Shown piece after piece: positions 13,215 to 28,333 of a DNA stretch of 64,000 nucleotides (its first letter is position 1; each line of letters starts with the position of its first letter). Source of the stretch: Lingula anatina (taxonomy: Eukaryota; Brachiopoda; Lingulata; Lingulida; Lingulidae); assembly GCF_001039355.2 (NCBI RefSeq), contig NW_019774936.1, positions 248,001-312,000 of the forward strand, in the 5' to 3' direction. The notes under the pieces are model-generated. The model made no database searches, was not told the DNA's origin, and saw only the letters and a program-made list of their open reading frames with translations. A program made the translations under genes and the position numbers.

Positions 13215-13440
13215 CAAGAGATCATCACCATCATCATCATGAAATATAGTAGTGCCTTGTTGCAATATGTATGGACTGTGTAAAAGGACAGCATCAACAC
13301 CATCATGAAATATATATATACATTAATTATGATACCTTATGATATGGCAAGGATGATGTAGGATGAGAGCATCGGCATCATCATGAAATATAATATTATA
13401 ATGATACCTTGCAGCATCGTGACATAAGGGAATATGTAAA
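13215..13440. repeat. Degenerate tandem repeat rich in CATCATCATGAAATAT
   Basis: The phrase CATCATGAAATATA recurs three times (about 13230, 13302 and 13381). It is associated with GATACCTTATGATATGG- or GATACCTTGCAGCATCG-like tracts, which suggests a degenerate repeat of about 75-80 bp. No coding content. Confidence 0.55.
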
Positions 13441-16400
13441 ATTACATAGCAAGTTCTATACCTGCTATACCTGGGCACTTGTTAGGTATGAAATGGGCAG
13501 ACCACAACTGTGGTTAAAACAGGATATTAGGCTCAAGGGCTAACAGCCTCCCCTTATTAGGAAAGAGTTGTGGCAACTTTCTCTTATCTGCCACATACAG
13601 GCAAACTTCTTCCTTTGAGGGTAAAGTGGTTGCTCATTTGTTAACTCTAACTAGTACCGTTACATTGTCTCCAAGGAAGATCAACATCTAACATATCAAC
13701 ATAGCCTGTGGTTTACTTTGAAACCCTAGGATGATCTGGCTTGTCAAGGATGGCAATATAATAGCTTGAACACAGTAAACAGTGTCTCTGAGGAATATAA
13801 TTGCCCTGGGTTTTTTGTTGATACTTGTGGTTGATACTTGGAAAAGTGGGCATTGAATAGCGTGGGTGATGTATCATGTATAAGTTCCGTTGGATTCAGG
13901 GCTACTTCCACCTAGAGCAGTGTTATCCTCAGAGGAGCAAGTGGTGGTTGATGGAGACAGGGAAAGGTAGGTTTGGTATCAGAAAGAATAGATTTACAGT
14001 AATTACCAATATGTTATTGATATTTATAGGCGCACATAGGACGTGATTAGTCTGAGAGGGGGTGGGTATCTGAAGACATGGTATATTCTGAGAAGCAGTT
14101 TTACATATTGCATGAAGCAAGAGTGGGTGGTAATAGTATGTTTATTTCATGGATACCATAATTTATACTCGTGGGCAAGCATGTGGGCACACACGTACAC
14201 ACATATATGTACACACACACTGGAAAAGGACAAAGAAGTCTATACTATAAACCATTGCTGACTTTTTGTAAGTAAGACTTCTCTTTTTTTATATTTTTTT
14301 ATTTATTTGTTTTTTTTTTTAATTTTTTATTTTATTTATTTATTTTTTTTTTTTTTTTTTTTTTTGCTCATGATTGAGAAAATGAAAAATATTAAGCCGC
14401 TATTCATAAGTTGGTAATTTGGTAACATTATTGAATTCTAGTGAACAATTGTGGGATAGAACTGACTTAACAAAATGTCTTCTGGCACATTCCCAGCATT
14501 TATAAAGGTAGTACTCGCTGACTTCATTTACTTAAAACGCCCCAGACCTGAAAAAAATAAATATTTTCAGTGTGATGGAAAGTTACTTTCCTCCAGGGTA
14601 AATTATTTCTAGGGAAATAACATTTGTTACTTGTACTTACTATACCATTAGCTCATGCTGAGCCTGGAAGGTTGGATTGCTACTGTACTTATTGCAGGTA
14701 ATGCATGTTGAATGCTTGGGTTTTAGAGATTTTACAACTCTTCTAAATATCTTCCTTTACTGTCTTGCATTGTATTGAAAATTAAGCCGATGCAGTTGGT
14801 AGGAACGGGGTTGGGGGGCTTGTAGAATGATAGCCATTGAATGTATACTAGTCCTTTTTTTACTAGTACCTTTTCAGCTTGTTATTTCTTTAGTGCTGCA
14901 AAAAGGTCAAATCTAGATTCCAATAGATATTTTCATCTTTTTGTTTGATTAGTCAGGCAATGCAATATATTTATCTAGTACAAGTACACACATGACGTTA
15001 AGGAAAAAAGATTATTTTTGAAAGAGGTAGTAGGAAAGAAAAAATATCGCTCTCGAGCGATGTTTTCTTGGAGGGCAACTTGATGCCTCCCGAGACTAAA
15101 CTAATGCCATGTGCATTGTGTTGATCTAAACTCCTGCACATGTTATTCTTTTTTTCTTTTTCCATGTTCCCTTGCTAATAACCTGATCCTGTTTAGGGCC
15201 ATGTCAATTATTCCACTGATTTGTACCCAGTTGCAATTGGAAACTAAAAAGCACTCCAAGAGAGCAGACCTCCACCAAGGCAAAAGACAATGCAGGTCCT
15301 TTTGAAAATGTTACAAGATCTAGCCAGATTCAGTTGGAATTCAGTTGTGAATCACTTGTTTCCATCTGAAACACTGTCTTTCTTTAATATTTCATTAAGA
15401 TGTATGTAGCTGAATTTTTAAGATGTATTTTCCCCACAACTAACAAACAAACCAACACCAATGCAAACAGAGAACTTTCAAGGTTGACTGAGGTACGTGT
15501 AAAAAGATCGAAAAGAGACACCGAAACTGACAGGAGGATTCATACAAGTGCACTTCATTATTCATGCTCATGAACTTGTGAGGTAAATCACAAACTCAGA
15601 GCGGAGAAGAGCATGCACTCGGCTGCCCAGGCATGCAGACGGATATCAATGACATGGAATAATAGACACACTCAGAACAGCTGAATGGTGACCTGCCCTC
15701 TGCTTTGCTGAATACAGCTTGGTTGACTTGGCTTCGCTGTACTTCAATAGAATTACTCTACGCATGGCCAGCTAGCTACCATACCCTCACTGGCTTATGT
15801 CATCTTCAAGGGCAGTAACAATGGCCCAGATGTAAGATATAGGCGTAGTTTCATTTATTTATAATGTGCTGGTCACTGGATTATGTGGTTACTAGTTCTG
15901 TAACAGTATGGGGCTGTTTGACATTCTGTTGTTAATAATATGTTTTGACCTATGGTGTGATTTTTAGTGCTATTGACAACTTTGAAATCCATGATTCTGT
16001 GATGTTTGGCAAAGTTCATGTGCAAGATTGTCCATTAGGCCAAAAATGCTGGCAAATCAGCAGGCGATGGTGGCGAGTTCTTGACCTTGTAAAGCCATTG
16101 AGATACATTAACACTGGTTAATGTACTAGGACTACATAGTATACTATATGGATTTGAGAGGATGAGGGAGAAAGCTACAAAGGATTACCGGCAGATACTA
16201 GTAAATCTTTCTGGCAAGCTGCTACAAGAGAAACCATGAACAGCAGGCTCTGTGAAATTGCAGGTTTTACTGGATTATCAGTCACAGTTGTTGTTTTTTA
16301 TGTATATGTTTTCCATGTCAAAAGTCTTTTTTTTATGTGGAATAACCAGGTTGTAATACAATAAGGAAGTAGCTGTTTGTATGTCTGGATGCAGTGTCTC

Positions 16401-18119
16401 AGTCTTGTTGGCTGTGAAACAGAATGTGCTTGTTTGTTTAATCTGAAAAACGGTCTCAGTTTTTGTAATGCTAGTAATTTGGGTGCAACTCCTTTTCCTC
16501 CTGTAAGGTGCTTGCTCCCTTTCACTCTCTCTCTCTCTCTCTGTTTTCTTTCCAAATCTAGAATAAAATCTTGAAGTTACTAGCGTGTACAGTAATACCT
16601 GCATGTTAAACCAAATGACTAAATATTTTCACCAGATTAACTAATAAATTTGCTTAATTTACAAGAAAAAATTTAAAAGGGAAGAAAAAAACATCATTAT
16701 TCTTTTCTTAGGCCGTTATGAGTTTGGACCCAGTAACCATCATGGACAGCTACTCTTAGCATAGCATTGCATGCAGAGATGTAATATTGATTACTATGGT
16801 AGATTGAATGCCTTTGAAGTGTAGGGTCACTGCAATTGTGTGAAGTCGATGGTTTATATGTCAAACAGTTTGAATTGCATGACCAGTGTGAATTAATTTG
16901 TAAAATGATTTTTTCTTGGTTCATCCATTTAGTAGTAGAACAATTATGTTAATCTCAATGATCAAGCCATGTTGATCATTCTGACACTTTAGTACAGCAG
17001 GACTTGTGTGTGTGTGTGTAAAGGGTGTGGTGAGGAAACGGCAGGGATAACAACAGGTGTGTTAAATAGTACTGTAGTTATTTATTAAATTCAGACTAAA
17101 CAAACTACCAGTAATAGTATTCTCCAAAACTACTATTTGTTTTATAAGTAGTACACAAAAAGATTGGTTCAGATGTTTGACAACTTGAATTTGGCTTCTT
17201 TGGGAAAGAACAGTTTTATGAGTACTAGAGTAGTAGTAACTAAAAAGTATTGAAAGTGTGAAATACTGTGCCAGTACTGGAAATGATTTAACATTTGAAA
17301 ATTTCAATGAACTACCATATATGTATGCAAGCATATGGAAGGAGGTAGAGGGATTTCATGACAGTGGTAGTGTACATTCCATTTGGCTGATATTATAGTA
17401 CTTGCTACTGTCAAAAATTGCCTGCTGTTACAGTAATATTTAAGGGAAGCTAAATATATCTCTCTATCCAAATGTAGTTTCACTTTTTGTAATTTTTTAG
17501 TTGTTTGGATGCAGTATAGAGGATAGTATTTCAGTGAAGAAATATCTTACCATTACTTCTATATATGAAGATTCAGGGTTAGATATGGATCATGAATATT
17601 TGAATAAGAATGAAAGTTGATTTTGAATTATTTTATTTTATTTTATTTCATTTTTTGTCACTCTGAATGTAAAATTCGGATCAGGACACAATTACAGAAA
17701 CTGCTGTGAAAAAATGCACACTTTCTAACCAGACCAGAGGGGAAGAGCTGGTTTGCTTTTGTTATCAAAAACAACAGTGAGTCAGAGACTAGAATAATTT
17801 GATTATCCTATATAAAATTTTACAGGTAAGATAAGGTGTGCATTAAGTGGAGTAGTAGGTCCCCTATGTCCTGTGATAACCTGAGGAGATAGATGTTTTC
17901 ACCTGTAGGGTATGACATGGAGTAGGTACTAGTATGGATGTCATAAGGGAGGACTTTTAGATTAAGTGAGCAGTATAGTTTAAAAGGGGTGAATATCAGC
18001 TTCTTGCAGATCTTGAAGTCAGTGTTGCCCATTTCTCCTGAGACAGTCGGAAAGGAGTGGGTAAAAATCTATCCTAGTACTTGTTGAGATGAAGAGGGAT
18101 GGGAAGTAGTAGTAGGTTG
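13441..18119. other. Intergenic, no gene recognised; T-rich tract at 14281-14366
   Basis: AT-rich DNA without recognisable exons. It contains a long T-dominated tract at 14281-14366, a CT repeat near 16526-16542 and a TG repeat near 17007-17019. A near-palindrome ATCGCTCTCGAGCGAT is at about 15047-15062. Confidence 0.45.
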
Positions 18120-18121
18120 TA

Positions 18122-19373
<1,252 letters not shown>

Positions 19374-19387
19374 GGGTGACCAGTAGT

Positions 19388-22300
19388 ATGGAGGATGAGC
19401 TGACCTGTCCAGTATGTCTGGAGCTCTATGCTGACCCGCTGATCTTGCCGTGTTCACACAGTGTCTGTAAGCAATGTCTACAGGACATCATACACAGCAA
19501 GAAGGAGAAGACAGACAATGAAGAGAGTAAGTGATAACAAGTTTATATATTTATTCCTCTTACTTGGCCAATTCTCCCCCTTATTAATGGTTCCCCATGT
19601 TAGAACTGTAAACAATGTGCTCAGAAGCCATACATGGGCTCAAGGAAAAGATGAACACCATTCAAAGTGACAAATGTTAAGGATTTCAAGAAATTCACTG
19701 TATTTTTCTATTATTATGATTATCATAAAAATAAAGACATTCACTTGTGTTCAGATTTTTTTTAAAGTACTGAAAAAGAACCCGTGTCTTTATAGTGCTT
19801 TCTTTGTCCCTTGATTTCTTTCAAATCCTTCAGAAATGTATTCTTAGCTATCAACATTTCAGAGATTGACTGTCCCTCCTGCAGAAAGCCACTTGACGCA
19901 ACTAAGGAAGCACTTGCCTCCTTGCCAAGAAACCTTGCCTTAGAAAACATTGTGATACGCTACACTGAAGAGTGCAGCAAAAGACTTGCCAATAAAGCCA
20001 GTATTGATTTACCCTCACCAGAGCCCTCTGGTGGTAGTGAGGAGACTGAGGATGTTTTACCAGCTGACTTTCCTGTAGAGCATCGGCAGAAGTGTGAATT
20101 ATGTGAAGGGAACACGCCCAGTAAAGCTGCCTGGTACTGCGGCCAATGCTCAGTGGCTTACTGCCATCCATGTTTGGACAAATTCCATCCAAAGAGAGGC
20201 TCTCTTGTTCGTCACAAACTTCGACGTCCGTCAGATCTAGAATCGTCCAACAAGGAAGTGTTCTGTCAGGATCATGAAGCAGAAGCGGCAGCTATTTTCT
20301 GTGATCAATGCCAAAGTCTTGTCTGTCATCTGTGTGTGTGTGATGGGGTAGGGAAACATGCGGGGCACAAGATATTGGATGCAACGACAGCCTCGGGCAA
20401 AATCAAGGTGAATATATACTGGTACATATATTTGGAGAGCACTGATATGTTACATTGAAAAAGAGAGTACCAGTCTATCAAAGTGACTAAAAAAAGATGT
20501 TAATAGAAGGTGCATGCTATCAAAGTGAAGTCCATACTAACAATAATATCCTGTTTTTCTGTCAGCATAACATTATTCACTTTAGCCTAAAGTTTAGGTG
20601 AGTTTCTAAAGAGACTTGAAAATTATGATTAATCAACTCTGGCTTATACAATAAGGGAGTCTTAGAGCATAAACAGTAAAACACCTGTCTCAATATTCTA
20701 TTCTCATTCTGTCCTCAAACTGTGGCACAATTACTATGGGAAATGACAGTCACAATGGTTGAGTCACATCTACCACAATCTAGAGCATTGTCAGCCATGG
20801 CACATCAGACACAGTCACTACAAGAGTGTACCTGGAGTTGAAAGCTCCATTGTCAGTAATAAGTGATTTCAAGCCCACCATACCCTATCATAGCAACTAT
20901 ACAATTATAACATTCCATAGTTGATTGGGGTAAATGAACTTAAAAGAATACATAATTTGTAGACGTGAAACCCGTCTGGTTTTCATTTACAGGAATTGGT
21001 CAGTGGGAAACGCCAAGGACTTGAGAAGCAACTTGTCAGCCATGCTGAGCAGCAAACCAAGCTAGAGGAACTTATCAATGAAATTAAGGTAATGCTGTTA
21101 TGAGTGACAATATAATGAAGTTAAACTAAATTAAAGGTGTCTTATCTTGGATTTTCACAGCAAAATGAATTTTCCACCAGAAAAAAGCAATGTCATCCCA
21201 CACATGAATTATAGCTTGACCTATCCTTGCCTATGGATTCTTTAGTCTGTTGTAGTCAAACAATGCAGGATATTTAAACATAAAAAATATGACTATGGGA
21301 TGTTTTCAAACATGATAGTACACCTTTATTTCTGTTATGTACCTTCAAGTGTAAAGTCTGTGTGCATCACCTGAGTATGTTGAATATAACCATAAAGACC
21401 AACAATATTGATAAAGACGTTGTTAGATTATTTAAGTAAGAAATCATTTTAGTTTGGTGAATGTTCATTTATTTCGCAATTTTTTAAAAGGTGTTTTTTG
21501 TCTGAGATTGGATGTTGGATTTCATATTTCACATTTCTCCTGCAGAGTATCCACAAGGAGTCTGAGAGTCACATAGAAAACCAATATAAGCGTCTTTTGG
21601 CAGACCTCAGTATTATTTTAAGCCAAGAGAGAGATGCCATCTTGCACAGTCTCGCAGAGGAAAAGAATCAGTGTCTTCGCAAATTACAGCACACGATGAC
21701 AGAGAGCAAGCAGCATATCAAGCAGATGCACATGCTTTCGCAGTCGTGCCAGGAGCTGGTTGAAGAGAAGAATGTGCATGCAACGCTGATAAATGCCAGT
21801 CGTGTAGAGCAGCTAAACAAAGAAGTGGAACAGTGTGCAAACAAGTGAGTTTGCTTAGTAGGAGTAATCTTGAAAAATTATTTTCAGTTTTTTAAAGTCA
21901 TGTCCAGGTAATGATTATCTTTGATGCATTTGAAATTTTTCCTCAGTGCCAAGATACATTTTTCAGAGCAGTATTGTACCCCAGCTAAACAATTATGAAA
22001 TTTACTTAAGAATATAATTATAAAGTTACATGCCCAAAAAGATATTGATGGATATTGTACAAGATATTGTCAGTTATTTTTAAACCTACTCCCCTAGGAC
22101 CAAGGAGGTAAACCTCCAGTTTGAAGACTGTGTGAAGAAGAAGAGCAGCCAAGTGTCTGATCTGTACACAGGGACCAGAAAGTTTCGCCATCGAGCAATG
22201 GCTGCTGTACGCTTGATGCTAGGTAGGGATGGTGTGGTATTTCTTTCTGCTGCAGACAGAATTTATAAATTGATTTTTTACTGCATTATCAAAATCTGTT

Positions 22301-23189
22301 ATACGTTTTTTTTATAAATATATATTTAAAAATATGTAATTTTATTGTTTTTTTACGTCTACGACAGTAGATGCTGAGGAAATTTTATTGCATTTGGAGC
22401 ACAAGTAAAACATGATGGCATTAGACTGAAATACATCATATGTGATAATTATTATTTCATTTGCACTTTTATTTGCACAATTGATAAAAATTATTTTGCA
22501 GTTGTAACTTTTTTAGCTTCTGATATTATATATCATGTTAGTCTTTTTGCATTTCTTTTGAAATTCAGTAGCATGATAATATTTTTTTCTACTTTTCTAA
22601 AACCTTTTCAGAAGAAGATGAAGACCAGTGCAAAACTATCATTCCCCACATCAAGTCTCCTACCTCACCCAGGTCACCACAGGGTCAAGGTCGCAGTGAG
22701 GCCCCTCGGGTCCACAACAAATACCTCATAACCTGGGGCTTCACCTCAACTTCCTTCACGGCTGAGGAACTGACTGCCAACTCCAGTTGGACTGTCACCA
22801 TAGACAAGAACAGTACTCACATGGGCAATTTAAACACCGGTTATTTATTTGGTGTGGGGATCGCTTCCGTTCCCCTCAACTTCAAGGATTTAACGGGGAT
22901 GAATGAGAAGTCCCTGGGGATTATTTGTTCCGGTGGAGATATCATATTTGCAAAGAACAGTAAACAGGAGTGTCTGATGCAGTTGCCGGGGTTACCAGTC
23001 TCTGTGTCTGTGGCTGTGAGAATGGATCAGCCCAACGTCATGGTGTTTGCCTATAAAATCTCCTGCACACACTGGGGGGATGTGCTTACGGGAAAGCACG
23101 TGGTCACAGACGTGCTGATGAAGAAGAAAACGTACCCAGTATTTACTGTCAGCCAGAGAGTGAAATTGCTCTTCCCAACTTTTGTGTAA
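19388..23189 (+). CDS. TRIM-type E3 ubiquitin ligase (RING, B-box1, B-box2, coiled coil, SPRY-like)
   Basis: Six exons: 19388-19526, 19863-20407, 20993-21088, 21546-21844, 22098-22222, 22612-23189. They sum to 1782 nt (593 aa plus TAA) with every phase matching. The C3HC4 RING has Cys7, Cys10, Cys22, His24, Cys27, Cys30, Cys50 and Cys53 and is split by intron 1. Two zinc B-boxes follow (about 124-164 and 181-215). A Gln/Glu/Lys-rich coiled coil spans about 229-400. The last exon encodes a divergent SPRY-like domain (about 430-593, containing YLFGVGIASV and ending YPVFTVSQRVKLLFPTF). By family, RING-TRIM proteins transfer ubiquitin and dimerise through the coiled coil, with the C-terminal domain choosing the target. 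Invertebrate TRIMs are often immune-related, but the target here is unknown. The start ATG immediately precedes the RING, as in most TRIMs. I cannot assign a vertebrate orthologue; a BSPRY-like SPRY is the nearest resemblance. Confidence 0.92.
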
Positions 23190-23758
23190 TTTTTTTTTAA
23201 ATTTAAGTCAGGGTCATATAGAGTAAATTCTTTACTTTAAGCAAAACCTTTTGCCAATAATGATTAAGATATACAAAATGCAGTGTTTACCCTAGCTATT
23301 ATTAGTATTACTTTGGAACATAAGTGAGGAAACATGAAAGTTCTTAAATGAGTTCAAGTGGAAGAACTTATAAAGTTAATTGTATCAGGTAGAGTTTAAG
23401 GTATGTTGATGCACACAACCAAAGGCATCAGATATTTTTAGTGATATAGCATATATTTAAAATATATATCCATTTGTGACTTATGGTGCTAAACAAGTGT
23501 TCTTACAAACACCCTTTTTTTTAGCTTTTAGTTCTGATTTTTTTTAAACACATCTGGGAAAAAACAGTACAAACATCAATTGTGAAAAGATAACATTGTA
23601 TTCCATAGTGTCTTTATGCCGACTTGAAAAGTTTTTGTTCAAGCGATAAATTGCATGAATTCATTTGTCTTACTTCCTCATTAAATGTATCATGTTTGAA
23701 TGATTCAAAGTAATTATCAGTGAATGCTGTATTATATTATATTTTTAGTAAGGACATG

Positions 23759-23764
23759 AATAAA
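23759..23764 (+). terminator. Candidate AATAAA poly(A) signal of the TRIM gene
   Basis: A canonical AATAAA lies about 570 bases after the TRIM stop codon in AT-rich sequence. It is the first exact match I noticed downstream. Assignment is by position only. Confidence 0.4.
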
Positions 23765-25260
23765 TTGAATATTGCTTAGCATTATCATAGTGCCCTGTTG
23801 ATCAAAGGGGGGATTATTAATTGGAAATACTGGCAATTCATAGGCCTTGAAAAGAGTTGTGCAGGTCTCATCTCTGATGTTTCCATTAGGCACAGATATT
23901 CATCTGCACATTGATTGTTATGTCAGAGAATGGGTAATGTGAAAACTGACTTGGATTTCACGCCACAGATGCTAAAATCTTAAGTCATCTCAGTCTGAAC
24001 ATAAGTTGAGTCTTCTTAGTCTGTCAGCTGTCTGATGAGCCATAAAGGTGTATTTTTTTCCACATTTTTTCAGAGACATAATTTCTGTGCCTACATAAGC
24101 TACAAAACTATTTGTCTTTCCCAATTCTGACCTTAAAATTAATTTTAAAAAAGCATATAAAAGTACCAGATGTCTATATTTTCCACTGATATGTACAAGG
24201 CTGTCCAAATTACTGGCCATTCATTTATGACTAAATTGTTTAAATAAAAATTGTATAAAAAGTTTAATCCAAGTTCAGCAACCCACATGCAATGGTTACT
24301 GTGCTGGGAAATTAAATTTGGATTGAAAAACTGGAGATAGGGTACCATTATCATACTGTAGGCAGAAAATGCAATTCTTCTGTTTGCCTATCTACCATCT
24401 TGCTCATTGCCAGTCACAACACTATGTTATATTAACACCATCTTCTTTAAATTTTTGAACACTTAAATTTTTCTAATTCTTTTATCTTTTCAAGTCTTAT
24501 CTTTTTAGACACTCAAAAATGTTTTTTCTGTTACAAAGTCATTATAACTTCACAAGACTTATGATTAAACTATTTATTGCTACTTACTACTATTAAACTA
24601 TATGTAGAGGAAAATAGTTCTCTTAATGTTGTGCATATTTTACTGAGACCTGAGCAAGATTTCCATCTGCTGACTTCTGTTGGGTCCTAACATTTAATAA
24701 TGCTATGGGGGGCTTTGCTCCCTTTTAACAAGCATGCTTCTTACTATTTGAACCTGGTCCAATCAAAATTAATTCAGTTAACTGTGTCAATCGCTGCCTC
24801 CTTTTAAATGACTCTTACGTCATAACCTGGCTATTAAGTTGTCAATCTCTCAAAATGGTATAAAACTAGAGAAAGTGAAACACATGATGTCACAAGGGGT
24901 TAAGAAGGGTCCTCCTATCTTAAGTGCAGGGATGACAATTTTCCAACTGTCAGTGGATTTTCGACTTTCTGGGGATCCAAAAATATTATTAGCTTAGGCA
25001 GACCCCTGGGCACCATGCTATTTCCCTACATTTTAACAAAATGGCAGTCTCATCCCTATAGGTGTGAAACCTACTAAAGATTTTTTTTTCGGGGGGGGGG
25101 GGGGGGAGGGAGGGGAGGGGGGGATTTCGCAAAAACAAAATTGTTGAATACAGCAGACTGACCCAAAGTGTTATCCTTGATCTGGTGATACAATCATGGT
25201 ACTTGAAATGAAACAGACATGCAGGTGATCCATTAATGTTACTTGGCATCTAACACATAG
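23765..25260. other. Intergenic, no gene seen
   Basis: AT-rich with a G-rich run at about 25090-25124. No exon recognised on either strand. Confidence 0.45.
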
Positions 25261-25485
25261 GGTGCTTTCCCAGAGATTTAGATCGATCCAAAGATTAAGA
25301 TTTAGATCGACCTAACTCCCCGGGGGTTCACGCTAAATTGCAGTCAGCCGAGCGGGCACCATAGTTAATTACCCCCTTACAGCTTTTAGTAGGCGGGACA
25401 GACACTTAAGCCGGCCAAGCTGACAGTAATCTAGTGAGACTCCCCACAGGGATAGATCGATCTAAAAATCTATGGAAATGGGGTG
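25261..25485. mobile_element. Short inverted-repeat element, family A copy 2 (inverted)
   Basis: This is the reverse-complement relative of 1490-1699, alignable over its whole length with roughly 80-85 percent identity by eye. The right end reads GATCTAAAAATCTATGGAAA and the left end carries the matching inverted repeat with AGATTTAGATCGATC. ATAG occurs immediately outside both ends and may be a short target duplication. No coding capacity; inferred non-autonomous DNA transposon. Confidence 0.8.
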
Positions 25486-28128
25486 ATAGACATCCTACCC
25501 TCTCACTAGTGGCTCTTTGTCTGAACTTTTCTCTTTGTTTTTGCTTTGATAGTGCTTTGAGTGTCACATAGGGCCAGTACATGATATATTTATTTATTTA
25601 CCTATTTATTTATTCATTGCAATCAGATCACCAGGAGTATTGGCTGTATAGCAACTTGCAGTTTAAATGCCATAGCTGATTAGCGGATTTTTAAATATTT
25701 GATCAGCGCATACGTAGTCTAATTGCTACTGATAATGACTTCTCTAGGGATAAAATTTACTAAGGTTTAAAAGCTCTTGAAGAAATTCAGTAAATTTTAT
25801 CTTTATTCACATCTAAGTCCACCTCCATGTATGTTTTGTTAATATTTAATCACTGCATGGTCAAATTGTGACTTATTATGACTTTCATAGGGATATGATT
25901 TCACATAAATTCCCCAAGAGCTTTCAAACCTCAGTTCCCTTTATCCATACCAAATTCCACTCATGTTTTGTTGCAAATGCACAACTTGTGTTTTCCTTCA
26001 AGTGTGAATTCTTTTTTTTTTTTTCAGTGTGATATCGATTTCATTATGGCTGTCCTTGTAAAGTAACTAGAAACTATTTTTTGACATTTGGTACCTGTTG
26101 TATGCAATTCTGAGGAGAAATATGGAAAGGATGTTTACCAGGCTGTTCACAACAACCTTAGTTTTACATAGTGGTAAGGCAACTGTCAATATTGACCAAT
26201 CGTGTCGGCCTGTCTACCAGACCTGTAACGTTAACTCAGCTGGGACAGATTGCTGTACTCGGTGGTCTTTGTAATAGATAATATATGCTGTGCTGTGTAA
26301 TGGCAAATTTTGAGAGGGAGGGGGAGGGGCACAGCTGGTACGCCCCCAACCACCCACCCAACCACATGGAGGTAACCCCTTCTCACACAAACAAAAAAAA
26401 GGTTACATGAGCAAAATAATCCAAAGCCAAGCAATTTTTCATCCCAGTTGTCCTTGTCCAGTGTTTTATAATTTCCTAGGGAAGGGAGGCATTTTTCATT
26501 ATTCCCCCCCCCCCCACACACACACACACACACACACACGCTCGCACACACAACTAATCAAAGTTCTGGGCCCTCCATTGGTGTGGTTATGCTTTCCGTT
26601 TGTTTTTCGTCATGGGATGTAATTTAGATACATGTCATTTGTTTAGGAACCCACGTCGCTATGGGGTATTGACTAATATTGATTATTTTCAACAACCACC
26701 AGTGGAAAGTACAATATCCAGTAAAGGACAGCGAGGAAGCGTTGTCTGGCTGTGAATTAACACCGCTCCTTTAACTCGTCTGTACTTGTACTTGAGACAC
26801 ATTGTCACAAGAAAGAGTGTGAATTACATGTATGACCAAACTTCTATTCTTGGACGAATAAAACGTATTATTCGTTCAAGTACTATTGAAATGTCATACA
26901 AAAGTTGCCAAAATATACGTTGAATTCAAATAGATTTCATATATTCTGAAATAATTCTAACTGTATACATTGTATGTGCATTTTGATTGTTTCTGAATAT
27001 TTTTGTATATATTAAAGAAGCATGGAAAGCAAGATTACATCTGTGTACATGCCCTGGAAGAGCGCTACAACAATTTTTACACAACCCAAATTAAATCCAC
27101 TTTGCAAAAAAAAAAAAAAAAAAAAGACTTTAAATCTGCACCCTCTTCTTCTGGTCGTAATCTTGACCTACTTTGTCCCTCTAGTTCGTAAGGAAAATGA
27201 AGGAAATAATGAAACTGTCCAGGGAAAGTTTCTGTTATTTGGTATGTGTAATGGTACGATTGAAAAAAAAAAGACCTAGATATGAAATAAGATCTAAATG
27301 GTATTGATATCATCTTTGGTAACTAACAGAGACCTTAAGATATGAACTTCTCTTTATTTATGTTTATTTGTCCGAAAAATGATTAAATTCCGGTGAAGTA
27401 ACTTCATTTATTTGAATGCGTTGAAGTTGATTGTTATATCTATAGCAAAAATATAATAAACGATGCATATATGTTTATGGAAAAAAGACGGGGAAATATA
27501 TCTGATGACAACAGTCAGCACCTGTAATGACCTTGGAAGTGTCTACTCTGAAACGGAAGATGGATGCCACTGTAAATGACTGTACAACATTAAAGGTCGC
27601 GTAAATATTTTATTCACTCGTCAAAATATTTGTGTTAAACCAGTTTTATTTCCCGTGGTGAAGATAAAACACCAGGTATTTATCATTTATTAAACGTCCT
27701 GCATCCCTGATCCACCTCTGTCGAGAATCATTTTACATGCATGTTTTCCTTCCAACAAAGGGGTAGAGAAGACAATAGAGTGAATAAATTATTATTTTGA
27801 TTACTTTGATAATACATGTTTAATATTTCAACCTAATGTTTATACAAAATGCATCGATATATTAAACATTTATTTTAGTAATTGTTTCAAGTTGGCATTT
27901 CATTTACTGCCAAAAGCACGGAGCCTGTCAGGACACACTACAAAGGACGAGAAGAACTACCGTTTCTTCTCTTTTTTGAGCGTATGGAATGGCAATGATA
28001 TAGGGCCTACAGAACATTCTACTTGCTGCTGCCTAAAACGAACCCCAAGCGAAATGTCAACATTCAGCTGATCTACCATGCGGCCAGTAGATCAACACGA
28101 ACTCCACAGTGTACGCATAACTTATACG
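25486..28128. other. Intergenic, no gene seen
   Basis: AT-rich; a C run plus CA repeat at about 26505-26540 and a poly(A) tract at about 27107-27125. No recognisable exon. Confidence 0.45.
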
Positions 28129-28333
28129 ATTCACAACAGAGTGAAGAGTGTGGCTATATCGGCCTTAAGGACTAACAGATCCGTGGATCAAATATGGCCA
28201 ACCAACTTGAAAGCTTGCCGCATAATGCCCTTACAGACACTTACTAGATTCCCCGCGAGTATTATGCGCCAAGCTATCAAGTGGGTCGGCCGTATTTGTT
28301 CTGTTAGTCTGCAGATCAACTTTGGTTGTGAAT
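28129..28333. repeat. Long imperfect foldback (inverted repeat)
   Basis: The left arm (28129-28227) and right arm (28260-28333) are imperfect reverse complements around a loop of about 32 bases. Matching blocks include ATTCACAAC, ACTAACAGA, CAAATA(T/C)GGCC, ACTTGA(A/T)AGCTTG and CGCATAAT. The overlapping open frame (28078-28407 plus) has no family resemblance and is probably fortuitous. It could be a foldback transposon remnant or encode a hairpin RNA; no evidence decides. Confidence 0.7.
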
